A DNA stretch of 64,000 nt from Nageia nagi (taxonomy: Eukaryota; Pinophyta): the NCBI GenBank assembly GCA_050084985.1, contig JBITNC010000001.1, positions 72,912,001-72,976,000 on the forward strand, read 5' to 3'. Both the position numbers and the translations under genes were made by a program. The first letter of the stretch is position 1. Each line of letters opens with the position of its first letter. Shown piece by piece: positions 23,765 through 34,233 of this stretch. Below the pieces are notes generated by a model that ran no database searches, was not told the DNA's origin, and worked only from the letters and a program-made list of their open reading frames with translations.

Positions 23765-24082
23765 TGTTATGAACAAAGTTCCCAAAATAGCATAAAATCA
23801 CCAAAGAGAGAGCTCAACGCATTAATAAGAGATAAAATATGTAATAAGCCACTTCGAGGGGGCAACCTCCTTTGTAATAAGCCACTTCGAGGGGAAACCT
23901 CCTTTACATCACATCAATTACACAACAATAGACATCTTCAAATGATAATACCTCCTTAGTATATATAGGAGTCCAAGGGGTGCCACTACAATGAAAGGAC
24001 ACTAGCCGACATACAATAATAATGTAAGGAAATAATAATAACCATAGCCGACCTAACAATAATAATGTATAGGGACCTAACA
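23765..24082 (-). repeat. E4 3' LTR
   Basis: 318 bp, TG...CA. It contains a 33/32-bp tandem pair (23841-23873, 23874-23905) built on GTAATAAGCCACTTCGAGGG, present in both LTRs. A second pair of similar segments, CCGAC-TACAATAATAATGTA and CCGACCTAACAATAATAATG, lies near the other end. Confidence 0.95.
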
Positions 24083-24096
24083 TGCCCCTCTCCTTC
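24083..24096 (-). other. E4 polypurine tract
   Basis: Minus strand GAAGGAGAGGGGCA directly adjoins the 3' LTR. It is an almost pure purine run in the correct place for plus-strand priming. Confidence 0.85.
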
Positions 24097-24111
24097 AAAA
24101 AAATGTTGTCC

Positions 24112-25036
24112 TCAACATTTTAGTAGTTCTGGATGCTTCTGTAGAAATTTCTCATCTTCCCATGTGGAATATTCAGCCATTGCCATATTTTTACTTTCAA
24201 CCTTCCTTGCCATCCTAAAAGCCATCTCTAAGGATGTTGGTTCAAATAGATGCACCTCATGTTGAATTTTATCCTTTAAGATTCCATAAAGAGATCCAAA
24301 AATCTATCATCTGGTATATCCTTCACTCTAAGACTCAACTTTTGAAATTGTTGAATGTGCTCCATCACTGAACCTTCTTGCCTTAGATTTATCAATTGAG
24401 TAAAGAAGGAATTATTCTTAACATCCTCATGGTAGGCTATCAGTTCCTTTGTAAAAATGGACCAAGATATAATAGAACCCTTTTTACGTTCACAAAGCCA
24501 TTGGTACCATACAACCTGCTCAGGCTCTAGATACAAGGATGCAATAGTTACTTTTTGTGATGTTGCTACTTGGTGTAGATCAAAAAAGTGCTCCATTTGA
24601 AATATCCAAGTGATGGGGTCCCTTCCATCAAACTTCCTCATGTCGATCTTGGGGATTTGGATTCCCCTTGAGAACCATGCTTGATTACTTCCATCAGTAG
24701 AAGCATATCCTCCTGAATTAGGCTTATTAATGAAGGGTTTATCTCCTTGAATAATATCATTATTTACCTGATAACCCTGGGCCATATCAACATCTTTAGG
24801 AATATTTACCTCTGGGTTTTGTATGAGTTGAAAAATCTTTTCCATATATTGATCCATTTTAGTTGCCAACTCTTTTGTCAAATCCCTTTTTAATTCCTCC
24901 ATATCACCCTTTTTTACACACTCTTTAACCAATTCTTCCACTTGGGATATTCGAAAGAATATGTCTTCACTTTTGCCGTAGTCATGGATGAACCCTCTAG
25001 AGGTCTAGTTGGTGTAGCAATTTTTTTCGGTGGCAT
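24112..25036 (-). pseudogene. E4 gag fused to a pol C-terminal tail
   Basis: The main open stretch is 24941-24276 (221 codons). It runs from a Lys/Glu-rich N-terminal helix to IQIPKIDMRKFDGRDPITWI, FQMEHFFDLHQVA and VVWYQWLCERK, then LRQEGSVMEHIQQFQKLSLR, a Retrotrans_gag capsid domain. A possible true start is the ATG at 25036 (MPPKKIATPTRPLEGSS), out of frame with the rest. Near 24290 a frameshift leads into LYGILKDKIQHEVHLFEPTS and ARKVESKNMA (still gag). It then passes directly to EYSTWEDEKFLQKHPELLKC, which resembles the extreme C-terminus of gypsy pol, and a TGA at 24112-24114. There is no CCHC zinc knuckle. Particle-forming ability is doubtful because of the two frame breaks. Confidence 0.85.
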
Positions 25037-25063
25037 TTTGACTAAGTATTCTAGGGGGTCTCC

Positions 25064-25286
25064 CTATATACGCCAGGTACGTGGGAGCTCAATTCTGTGC
25101 TAGTGCTGTCTAATGCACAACCGTTCGAAAAGGGCCCTTGCTAATATACTCACGGTACGTGAGGGAATCCTAAAGGACCTCTCTATATACCATGTACGTG
25201 CATGAGCATGATGGCCTCTCTATATACTCAAAGGTACGTGAGAGAATCCAACAGTGGCCTAAGCGATATACTGCGAGTACGTTGTA
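25064..25286. repeat. E4 leader array of CTATATAC...GTACGTG units
   Basis: Five imperfect units in 220 bp, each a TATATAC-like block followed 4-8 bases later by GTACGTG (or GTACGTT): about 25064-25085, 25144-25162, 25183-25200, 25217-25242 and 25265-25286. The array lies in the untranslated leader between primer site and gag. The core GTAC and ACGT are palindromic. Function unknown; packaging, dimerisation or transcription signals are possible. Confidence 0.7.
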
Positions 25287-26061
25287 GGAGACCACAATTC
25301 CTCGGGATGCAGTGCTGGCAAAGTAACGACAGCTCCTATGTTTTAAAGATGCCAGAACACATCTATACCTAAAAGAATCTACTCTTTCTTTTCTTTCCAA
25401 TAGCTTATGAATCACCCCAAATAGACCTTCCAATCAAAATATATGCAAATTTAAAGAAATAAATAAATAAATTGTACCTTTTTAAATCGTGATTTGGAGA
25501 CTGTTCTATTATCCAACCTTCCAACTGATGTAAATATGAAATTTCGGCCCTTTAGAGTCTGAAATTTATACCTATGGTAGCCTCAGATGTCTTCTTTTCA
25601 ATGCCACAGATTTCGTCAAATTCTGATAGTCCAAGAGGAAATGACTGTAATTTTCCCAAAATGTGCTGATTTTTGGATTTTTTTTGAAGAGCGAACTTGT
25701 ATGAAGTGCCTTGTGTCACCTGTTTATTCTTAGACCTTGAAAATTGTAACAGATAAACTTTAGTATATAACCTAACCAATACAATAGGTTTCACCTATTT
25801 TGGAGCTATAAAACTTCAGATATACCCTTTTTAGCTAGAACACCTGTTTCAGACCTGCTTTTGTGACTAGTCACAACCTTAACTTCCCCTGAGTGTAACT
25901 TAAAAAATATAGCGAATTAGGAGCTGAAATTTTAACAGAAACTTCTTCGTTATGTCTTCAAAAAACCCAATAAATTTCAAAATCTGAATCCTCCCGAAAC
26001 AAAATTGGTAGCGAAAATGCCACGATGACTAGTTTTGAGCTGTGAAACCCTAGAATCGTCT

Positions 26062-26073
26062 GCTCTGGTACCA
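26062..26073 (-). other. E4 primer-binding site (initiator tRNA-Met type)
   Basis: The minus strand reads TGGTACCAGAGC two bases inside the 5' LTR. It differs by one base from the TGGTATCAGAGC site complementary to the 3' end of plant initiator tRNA-Met. Confidence 0.85.
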
Positions 26074-26075
26074 AA

Positions 26076-26395
26076 TGTTATGAACAAAGTTCCCAAAATA
26101 GCATAAAATCACCAAAGAGAGAGCTCAACGCATTGAATAAGAGATAAAATATGTAATAAGCCACTTCGAGGGGGCAACCTCCTTTGTAATAAGCCACTTC
26201 GAGGGGGAAACCTCCTTTACATCACATCAATTACACAACAATAGACATCTTCAAATGATAATACCTCCTTAGTATATATAGGAGTCCAAGGGGTGCCACT
26301 ACAATGAAAGGACACTAGCCGACATACAATAATAATGTAAGTAAATAATAATAACCATAGCCGACCTAACAATAATAATGTATAGGGACCTAACA
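26076..26395 (-). repeat. E4 5' LTR
   Basis: 320 bp, TG...CA. Nearly identical to 23765-24082: one extra G near the start, one extra G in the second tandem unit and one T/G difference. It adjoins GGCAT at 26396-26400. Confidence 0.95.
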
Positions 26396-26400
26396 GGCAT

Positions 26401-27100
26401 GATGGATAAATGTTTAGATGTATTAAATTTAATATTAGGAGGAGATATATTTCAACATGGTTTTGATGATATTAAGAGCTTGTGTTAAAATTACTCGAGA
26501 ACCACAATGAGGAAGGGAAAGGTTGTTAAAGCTATAGGGATGGTGAGAGAAAATAAATCCAAAAATAATAGTGGTGTTACAAAAGGAGAGATTACTAATC
26601 TGCTTGAGAACTTCAAGATAGATATACTCTCCACCTTTTCTAATTCTTTTGATTAGTTCATTGCAATAAAAAATAGAGAGGAAGTTTAAAAGCTCTTATC
26701 TATTTATTGTCCCAAATGTGAAAAATACCATGCTCAAAATGAATGTCCTCTAAGTAAGATAAAGATATGCAGCATCTATTAGGATTCTCATAAAATAGAT
26801 AATTTCCCAACATTCCCTCAAATCAAGAATATTTTTCACCTTGGTTTTGAGGAATATGATAATGTCAATCTGATAAATCAAAAGAGATTTGGTGGCCAAT
26901 ATCTTTTATAAAAAATACCATGGAATCAACCATAACTTTAGCATATTGGAAATTTGCAACAAGGATAATATAATGGACCTTACCAAAGAAGGAAAATATT
27001 TTACTAGCAAACCATGCAATAATAAGAAGGATATGTATCATACCATTAAGAGCAATTTTTTTAGAAGATACCACAAAAAATTCAATAGCCTAGATAACAA
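26401..27100 (+). pseudogene. E3 gag, downstream part with zinc-binding end
   Basis: Continues the gag of E3 after E4: MMDKCLDVLNLILGGDIFQH then GFDDIKSLC. Later YCPKCEKYHAQNECPLSKIK and ICSIY-DSHKIDNFPTFP give a Cys/His-rich nucleocapsid-like segment. Stops are scattered. From about 26880 onward the frame is badly broken. The plus-strand frame 26889-27155 is not in register with gag. Confidence 0.75.
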
Positions 27101-27559
27101 CCATTTTATCAATAGCATCAATTGTTACCACCTCCTGCACCACAATAACAAATGATTCAAGCTCCTTAATAATCATAACAATAACAACAACATAGGTCTC
27201 CAATTTAATTACCAACTCATCCACTTGCAAATCCAAACAATAATAGAATTGCTTAGGTATATTATGCTCAAGACAATCAGACATATGCTATAAATGTTGT
27301 AGAAATAAGATCAAGAAGAATATTCTAGGATCCCTCACCACTAATAATAAAGGAAGAAAAAGAGGAAGGACATATTAACACATAAGGACACAACTTTTAG
27401 GAGCCAACTCAGGAGCTTCTCCAGCAAGGTAATGCTCCACCCTTTCTTAAACAATTGGAGCAATTTTTCCCAATTAAAAATGATGAGCAACCAAGATTTG
27501 ATATAATGAATGAGCTAAAAATGTGTTTTCAAAATACCTCTTCTTCAAGAATTAAAATA
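27101..27559 (+). other. E3 gag/protease linker, decayed
   Basis: Asn/Thr and Gln/Pro-rich decayed linker between nucleocapsid-like and protease parts. No motif identified. Confidence 0.4.
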
Positions 27560-28085
27560 TGTACATATATATGCAAAAGTGATTAAAGAGGTGTGCACCA
27601 AAAGACTAGGAAGGAAGAAACAAGAACCCAAGACAATACATGTTATAAGAGAAATGACTAAGCTTATGCTAGAAAAGTTGATAGTCCCAAAATATGTTGA
27701 CCCAAGCAAACCTATTGTCACAATTACAATTGGAGACCATAAAATTTCAAATGTACTAGTCAATTTGGGAGCTACCATAAATATCATGATATTTAAAATA
27801 ATGCATAGAATTAGATGCATCAAGGTGATACCTACTAGCATAGTACTTTAGATCGTAGATACGTCCACCATTATACCCTATGGCATAATTGAGGACATTC
27901 TTGTAGTAGTGGATTTGTGGGAATATCCAAAAGACTTCATGGTCATAAAGATCAAATCCAATATGGTAGGATACCCCATAATACTTGGAAGGCTATGGTT
28001 AGCAACAATATATGCATACATCAAGTGTGAATAGGGAATATGTCAATTTCAAATGGTGAGTCCAAGAAAAATATTATCATTTATT
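27560..28085 (+). pseudogene. E3 protease remnant
   Basis: The open frame 27579-27851 contains IVTITIGDHKISNVLVNLGA then TINIM, the retroviral-type aspartic protease flap-to-active-site region with Asn instead of the catalytic Asp (NLGA for DLGA). It continues past a stop as IVDTSTIIPYGIIEDILVVV, DLWEYPKDFMVIKIKS, then GYPIILGRLWLAT and YAYIKCE, the second half with the ILGRPWL-like box. The enzyme would process the Gag-Pol precursor inside particles; it is inactive here. Confidence 0.85.
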
Positions 28086-28369
28086 CTACAACAAAGCAAA
28101 TAAATACAAAAACTCCTTTATGGGTTAAACATACTAATAATGAAAATTTAATAAGTCCTATACTCACATTAGATTAAAGACCTTACATACATGAAAATGA
28201 TGAACATGATGTGTTAGAATGGCACATGAATGACATCCTTATTTACACAGAGACAACTATGCCATCCAATCATCCCTATCTTTAGAAGAGCTAAATAATA
28301 AGCCTTATTTGATATATTCAAAACAAGTAGCCTTATGAGAAAAGAAAATAGATATTGTTCTAGGAAAAC

Positions 28370-28570
28370 ACCTAAACATCAACAATAAATTATCAATCGA
28401 AGAAGAGAAATGATTGTTGGATGTGTTGGTTAAGCATAACATTGCATTTGCATGGACATATAAGGACATGCAAGGGATCAACCCTTAGGTATGTACACAT
28501 CATATTTATATGCATGATGACTCTAGGATAGTTAAATAATTACCAACAATGTTAAACCCTATTTATAAAT
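28370..28570 (+). pseudogene. E3 reverse transcriptase, N-terminal fragment
   Basis: Reads LLDVLVKHNIAFAWTYKDMQ then GINP-VCTHHIYMHDDSRIV and LPTMLNPIYK, the entry segment of gypsy RT (FAW-Y-DM-GI-P then a His-rich strand). RT motifs stop here: no palm, YxDD box or RNase H follows in this orientation. The break near 28570 is a deletion or rearrangement point. Confidence 0.8.
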
Positions 28571-29760
28571 AAAAGTGTATTCAAGAATGCAAATAAATGA
28601 ATATCTACAGTCTCAAAAGATACATATATCTATTTGTAAATTTCAAGCTAACGAATAGCAATTTATAACATGATAATCTGATATATAAAATAATGAATAA
28701 ATAGAATCAAAATAACATTAACAAACAAGATTGAATTTGTATACTTAGCTCATATAACATACCTAATATTGATGAACAAAAGATAGTGACAAAGCCTCAA
28801 CAACTAATGGAGTCTGCACATGTAATCATAAAGCAAGATGATCCAAAAAGAGGGTCACAGGTAGTCTATTTTATGCTTGGAAGAAGCATTGGTGATTTGC
28901 TTTCATCTATAGGGGAGTACTAATGGTATTTGTTAGACTATATTCCATTTTGAACTAACTTTGTGCCTTCACATGGACTCTTAATGGTCTCAATTTGATA
29001 ATAAAATAAGCTTATAATTATCAAGATGCTCGCATAAGGAAGTACACAAACCATAGCCTTGAATGGTGATGTCAAGAGACACCTAAAAGATTTCCATCAT
29101 AAAGAACAAATATGGGATCATGTATCTCCTTGATGTGGAATTACTATTAGATCCCTATTTATATTGATAATTATATGACCTACTCCTTAGGTCGACATGT
29201 ACCTACATAAATAAGAATATAGTAAGTCGATGATATATATTGATCATATCCAAAATAGCATTAATATTCTTGAACTAGATATATAAGTGTAGGAACATAT
29301 TTTCTAATGTATCAAATTAAATTCATAAATTAATTTTAGGTGATAAAATATGCCCTACTTTGGATAAGAAATTGAAAATCACTAGGTGCATTGAGAATTT
29401 TCATTCAAAATATAACCAAAATGTCATAGCAATCAAATCCTGATATGTATCAACAAGCATAATATCAAAACTAATCAATCTATTTTGATACTAAACTATG
29501 ATAAAGATATAATATTGATAAGAAATATTATTAAAAAATGTATGAGTTTAAGAAAACCCCTTATATGACATCCATCATGTTGCTTCTAGTTGATGTTGAT
29601 ATGCTCCATGAGCTCTAATGATAACTTGCAAAAGAAAGAGTTCTAAGGTCCATAGCCATATACCAAGAGGTCACCAATGAAAATTACCTATATTTTAATA
29701 TATTTTTTATATGTGGAGTACAACCATATCATGTCATTGATGATTCTATCCATTGATCTT
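28571..29760. other. Unassigned segment inside E3
   Basis: About 1.2 kb where RT, RNase H and integrase should be. I could not recognise any coding motif on either strand. It may be foreign filler or part of an inserted inverted fragment together with 29762-30484. Confidence 0.4.
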
Positions 29761-29761
29761 A

Positions 29762-30005
29762 TGGAAGTTGAACTTCCTATCAAGAGGCATAATAATAAAA
29801 CTAGGAGCTGAAACTCTACCAAGAGGCATATTATAATGAGTATGAGAGTTGAAACTCTACAACAAGAGGTATATTGAAATGAAAAGTGGAGTTGAAACTC
29901 TACCAAGAGGAATGAAACTAGGAAGATGATATAAGAGCTAGAACTTTGCCCAAAGGCATGCAAATCTTATGATCTAGGATCTGAAACTTTGCACCAAAGG
30001 GTATC
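29762..30005. repeat. Array of imperfect units with a GAGTTGAAACTC palindrome
   Basis: Six degenerate units spaced about 35-55 bp, each containing a version of GAGTTGAAACTCTACCAAGA then GGCAT. The core GAGTT-GA-AACTC is self-complementary. On the minus strand the array follows the integrase fragment at 30203-30484, where some Tat-type elements carry tandem repeats. Confidence 0.7.
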
Positions 30006-30202
30006 TGATGATCTTTATTTTTGCTATTTTTAACTATACAATAGGACCATGGGTGATACTTTCCTATTAAAATGGAGTCTTGGTGCTCCTCTTATGATAC
30101 TAAAATTACCTTCTATTTTGGATTTTTATGCCATTTATTCCCTGATTATTCATGTAGTAACATTTTTACAAAAATAGACACACAGTACGATCCATAGGTC
30201 GT

Positions 30203-30484
30203 CTAGATGTGATACTTCTTTAGGTGTCTAGAATTGATGGGAATTTTGAGAACCTCCCCATCCAATGTATTCAATCTATATGCACCTATACCAAATACCT
30301 TTGTAATGATGTATGGTCCAACCCAATTTGGTTCAAACTTTTCTTTAAATTCATTTTTTGTTGTAGTGTTAGAAACGTTCTCTTGGAGAACCATATCCCC
30401 AACCTCAAATGCTTTGGGCACCATTTTCTTTCCATAGGACCTATTTATTATTTGATAATTGTTGGGAATTATGAGACCCACCAT
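30203..30484 (-). pseudogene. Inverted Tat-type integrase C-terminal fragment within E3
   Basis: Open for 93 codons on the minus strand. AFEVGDMVLQENVSNTTTKN then EKFEPNWVGPYIITKVFGIG and AYRLNTLDGEV, and a closing LKKYH, form the complete GPY/F-type C-terminal domain of a gypsy integrase. It resembles the E1 integrase end (VLKENINNTTTND). It is antisense to E3, so it comes from another copy by insertion or rearrangement. The plus-strand frames here are shadows. Confidence 0.87.
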
Positions 30485-30540
30485 TCAGTTGTGAAAGGAA
30501 TGATAGTTCATTTCACTGAAGATGTAATAGAATAGTTATA

Positions 30541-33030
30541 GAGTTACCATAGATCGGAGAAAAATGGTACAAGACCAACATAAAGAAATGTAAGGAGTTA
30601 TTCATGGGACTTAGAGACAAAGAGTTGGAAATAACAAACCAAGGTATCAATCACACCTCACTACTAGAGCCATGGGGAGAAGTGGCATATCACCTAATTT
30701 TGTACTTCACTAGTGAAGGTCAGTATCAATACATACTTTCTCACCATTTGATGCTTTTATATTATTTTAGACATAAAAAGCTAGTGAATATGTCATTCTA
30801 CATGATTTGCTCCATCCATGCAATGTCCTTAGAATTTAAGAAACTTGAGATTAATAGATTGGCTCACCATGGGTTGATAACATTAATCATAAAGCATTTA
30901 TTGAAAATAAATTACCCAAACATCCCTTGTGATCAATTTGTGAAAAATGATCTATGTCTCTCAATATCTGAATTCTAGAAGGTAAAAATAGAGAAATTAG
31001 GGAAATTCTCCTCTAATAAATCCTTGGATGATGATGAATTAGAGAAATACATATAGCCTCAAGATCCATTTAGAATGAGTCTAAATCAAAATCAAAATTA
31101 GACTCTAAGACTTACAGCAAGGGTAAAAGGAAAAGAAAGCAAAAATAACATACCAAAAAAAGGGTAAGGATGTCTAATCGATTATCTACTTACATGAAGA
31201 AGAAATGCTTTAAGGTAAAGACCAAAAAAAGGGTAAGGAGGGCTAATCAATTATCTACTTACATGAAGAAGAAACACTTGAATTTTGATAGCCCTATCTA
31301 CCTAGATGATGAGTATGAACCTGAAGAAGAACCTATAAAAGAAAATAAGCTAGAAGAAGAGGATATGAATGAGGATACCTTAGTAATAGAAGAAACCCTA
31401 AGGTTTAGTGGCTATGAAAAGGATAATTTGGCTAAAATGAGCACCCCCAAGAAGTACATTACAAAAATGTAGACTAAGGGTGAAGAAATAGAGACTTGAC
31501 CTAGTTTTGGTTTGTAAACCTTTGGACTTTTTAGTACATCACAAAGCAAGAAAAAAAGTAGCCCCCCTATTGAAGTCAAAAAGGAAAATGTTATGGCTCT
31601 CCAAGATTTTTGTGCTTTATTGAAAGAAACATTATTTAAAACAAAATAATGTAAGGAAAAGCATCACTCATAGCCCAGATGAGGAGGAATTTTCAAACTT
31701 GGAGGCACTTAAGATTGCAAACATGGAATTAAACATTTCTTTTAGAAAGAAGGTAATAGAGATTGAGAAGTTGAAGATCAAATTACAATAGTTGAGAGAG
31801 ATAATTAAATCCAAGAAAGAGGTAGAAGAGATAGCTAAACACCTAAATTTCATGAAGCAAATTAAGGAATTCAAGCAAAGGATTGAAAGTGCTAATCAAG
31901 CAATGGATAAATTGATAAGAAATATAGAAGAGTATAAAAAATAAATTGACCAAATGAAACCTCTTTGGGAAAAATGCAAGCAGATGCAAGAGGAAATGTC
32001 TAAATATGAAAAGGAGTACATAGTAATGTCAAAACATGAGAAAAAGCTCAGTGAATAGAAGGAGAATTTCGAAAGGAAATTTTCTAAGCTCAATACTAAA
32101 CATGAAGAATTCAAAATCTTCACTTAGACCCAAATGGACAAGAAGGACCAAGAAGCCAAGCAACACAAGGATATCCAAAAAATCTTTCTTGAAATTGGAA
32201 AGGTGATCAAGGATCTACTTGAAGGAAGAGCTCCTCCTCGAGTGTATGCCTTGCGAATTAGAGAAAAATGGTGTTTATTTAAGTTGGATATGCTTATGTG
32301 ATCTCATACAATTAAGGTTGATGATTTAGGATTCTTCAATAGGATTTACAACCATTCTTAGGAATATTTCAATAACCTCCTAACTAAATTTTATTTGTGT
32401 GGCCTATTATTGCCTAAGATGACTCATATAAACATTAATTTGACTATTGGAGATGTACATTTAAGGGTGTTGTGCTCATTTATGTAGAATGAACTAGAAA
32501 GAGTGATGTAGAGATCTACCTTTAAGGAATTAGAATACACTCATCCTATGACCATCAAGGGTAAGAACAAGTTTGTGCAAGAAATCAAGAAGGATATGAA
32601 AAACCTTGAGTTGCAACCACCATGTACTATTAAACATGTGGCTTTGCAAAATCAAGTAATCCAACAATTTTAAGAATTATGCCACTCCAAGTTAAAAGAT
32701 GTGATATTAGTTGTCTAAGAAAGAGAGAGCCCCACTCTATTTATGCAATGAAGGTAGTAGTGGATAGAGCTAGATGGTATGCATAGATTTTAAATGAACA
32801 AGAGTTCAAGTGGGTTTGGTTGAGATTCAGGCCATTTTCATTATGGATGCCATAGATAGGACTATAAAGGATGGACTTATATAGATAAGATAGAAGAGGA
32901 AAGGGTTATGTAAGAATTGCTAGAGAAGTAGGGGTTTCACAGTGAGGATAGTCAGGGTTTCCCATTGGCATATGATATCAAAGCTAAATGTAAGACAAGG
33001 ATGGAATCTTTGGATGATGAGTGAAAGAGT
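30541..33030 (+). pseudogene. E3 accessory coding region with coiled coil
   Basis: In sense with E3 and running to the 3' LTR. Parts in order: a compact domain (open 30604-30978, 124 codons) with LFMGLRDKELEITNQGINHT, LLEPWGEVAYHLILYF and LAHHGLITLIIKHLLK; a Lys-rich then Glu-rich stretch (31090-31470); a long charged heptad-like segment (31680-32270) such as LKIANMELNISFRKKVIEIE and LNFMKQIKEFKQRIESANQA, a likely coiled coil; and a C-terminal part with VHLRVLCSFM and ELEYTHPMTIKGKNKFVQEI. Stops are sparse for such old DNA. Family unknown. The layout recalls the helical plant-transposon-associated domains, but I cannot assign it. Confidence 0.6.
31152..31290 (+). repeat. 69-bp in-frame tandem duplication in the E3 accessory region
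   Basis: Two units with period 69 bp (31152 and 31221 starts), each with ACCAAAAAAAGGGTAAGGA and TATCTACTTACATGAAGAAG. In protein terms a 23-residue repeat with core NxLSTYMKKK. The multiple-of-three length fits expansion while the frame was translated. Confidence 0.8.
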
Positions 33031-33042
33031 TTCATTTCTCAG

Positions 33043-33067
33043 GGAGGAGCAACACCTTTAGCTGGGG
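33043..33067 (+). other. E3 polypurine-tract candidate
   Basis: GGGAGGAGCAA at the start and GCTGGGG immediately before the 3' LTR (33068) are purine-rich. They are interrupted, so the primer site is degraded or uncertain. Confidence 0.4.
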
Positions 33068-34228
33068 TGAATGATCCTAAATATATCTATGTTTTAAATA
33101 CTTTAGTATCATCTTATTCCCCTCTTTAGATCATCCTTCATCCCATTTCCATGCATGTCACATGAATAATGGATTATTAAGTTAGATATTAGTATCTAGA
33201 CTACTTGCTTGATAAATTAACTGGCCAATGTGTCTTGAAACTTTGAAAATAGGTTCATGCATTGGATATTGGCTAGTCTAAAGCATTTTGTGCTACCACA
33301 TTTTGTATCCATTATTGATTGAATACAAAGACTAGAAGAGAACCACAATTGAAAATTTAATGGCACAAGTGAAGTGCCACCTATGTATCTATAAGATACT
33401 TGACCATTTCCAAATGGGAGTAGGAAGATGATAACACTTGAGTTGGCTCCGGACTAATAGACTACTATCCCACATTTCACATTTTGCATTAAGAACACTC
33501 ATTGTGATTTAAGATTAGTATTTGATACAGCTCCAAGATTTATGGGAGTAGTTGTAATTAGACATATTTATTTTGGATAGCAGAAACAATAGGGGTTAGT
33601 TAGATATTTTTATGCAAGTTTGGATTTTGCTAGATTGTGAAGACTTCATTCGATTAGAATATATGGTATTATTCATATTTTCCATTTTTTGTTGAGCTTT
33701 GTGATAAGTGTTGTTCTATAAACTATGATTCATTCCTTTGCAACAATATAGGAAGGGGCCCCTATTTGTTGTTAAAAGTAAATGATTTAGTTAATTTATA
33801 TATTCAATTAGTTTACAACTTTGGTATTTCCATTGATAGATTAGCATGTTTGATAGGTGAATGAATGGTAATATTTATTTCTTTGAAAGAAAATTGCTAT
33901 AAGTTCTTTCCCTTCATATGTTCATAAAATCATTAGTGTGGTGTGTTTCAATTTTTTTGTTAACATTGTTTGTGTTTCTTATAACCACTATTTCTTGTTA
34001 TCACTAGGATTTCCTATTACAATTGAATTCTTGATTTAATATCATTCTAGTTCAATATCCTTTCCTACTTACAATCACTTTTAGAAACATAAAATCCCCA
34101 CATGCATGCTTTGGGAGTAGAGACAAGGTAGTAGGCATCCCTCCAAGATAACTCTATTATGCATATATATTGCATAACCCTTCATAAGCTCCCTCCCTAG
34201 TTTGACACTACATATAAATGCATTGTCA
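33068..34228 (+). repeat. E3 3' LTR
   Basis: 1161-bp partner of 21786-22964, starting TGAATGATCC and ending TTGTCA, adjoining CCAAT at 34229-34233. Confidence 0.88.
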
Positions 34229-34233
34229 CCAAT

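Larger units (their letters stand above)
23765..26395 (-). mobile_element. E4: young non-autonomous gag-only LTR element (TR-GAG-like)
   Basis: 2631 bp, minus strand, flanked by perfect GGCAT (23760-23764 and 26396-26400) and inserted in the gag of E3. LTRs of 318 and 320 bp differ by one substitution and two single-base indels. The interior holds a primer site, a leader with a repeat array, one gag frame and a perfect polypurine tract. There is no protease, RT, RNase H or central integrase. The end of gag is joined to what looks like the last 30 codons of a gypsy pol, so it is probably an internal-deletion derivative that moved using another element's enzymes. Plant elements of this design are known as TR-GAGs. 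Confidence 0.92.
21786..34228 (+). mobile_element. E3: Ty3/gypsy LTR retrotransposon nested in E1
   Basis: 12.4-kb plus-strand element (9.8 kb without E4) with LTRs 21786-22964 and 33068-34228. Flanks are CTAAT (21781-21785) and CCAAT (34229-34233), a duplication with one change. Joining the two flanks restores the E1 linker motif INIGT on the minus strand, which supports the boundaries. Order: primer-site remnant, gag (split by E4), protease, the start of RT, then a disturbed segment with an inverted integrase piece, then an accessory coding region running to the 3' LTR. Most of RT, RNase H and integrase is missing in sense orientation. LTRs differ by roughly 13% in a 180-bp sample by eye. 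Confidence 0.86.

Noticed and set aside
30224-30535. Plus-strand frames of 103 and 67 codons
   Set aside because: Antisense shadows of the integrase C-terminal fragment on the minus strand.
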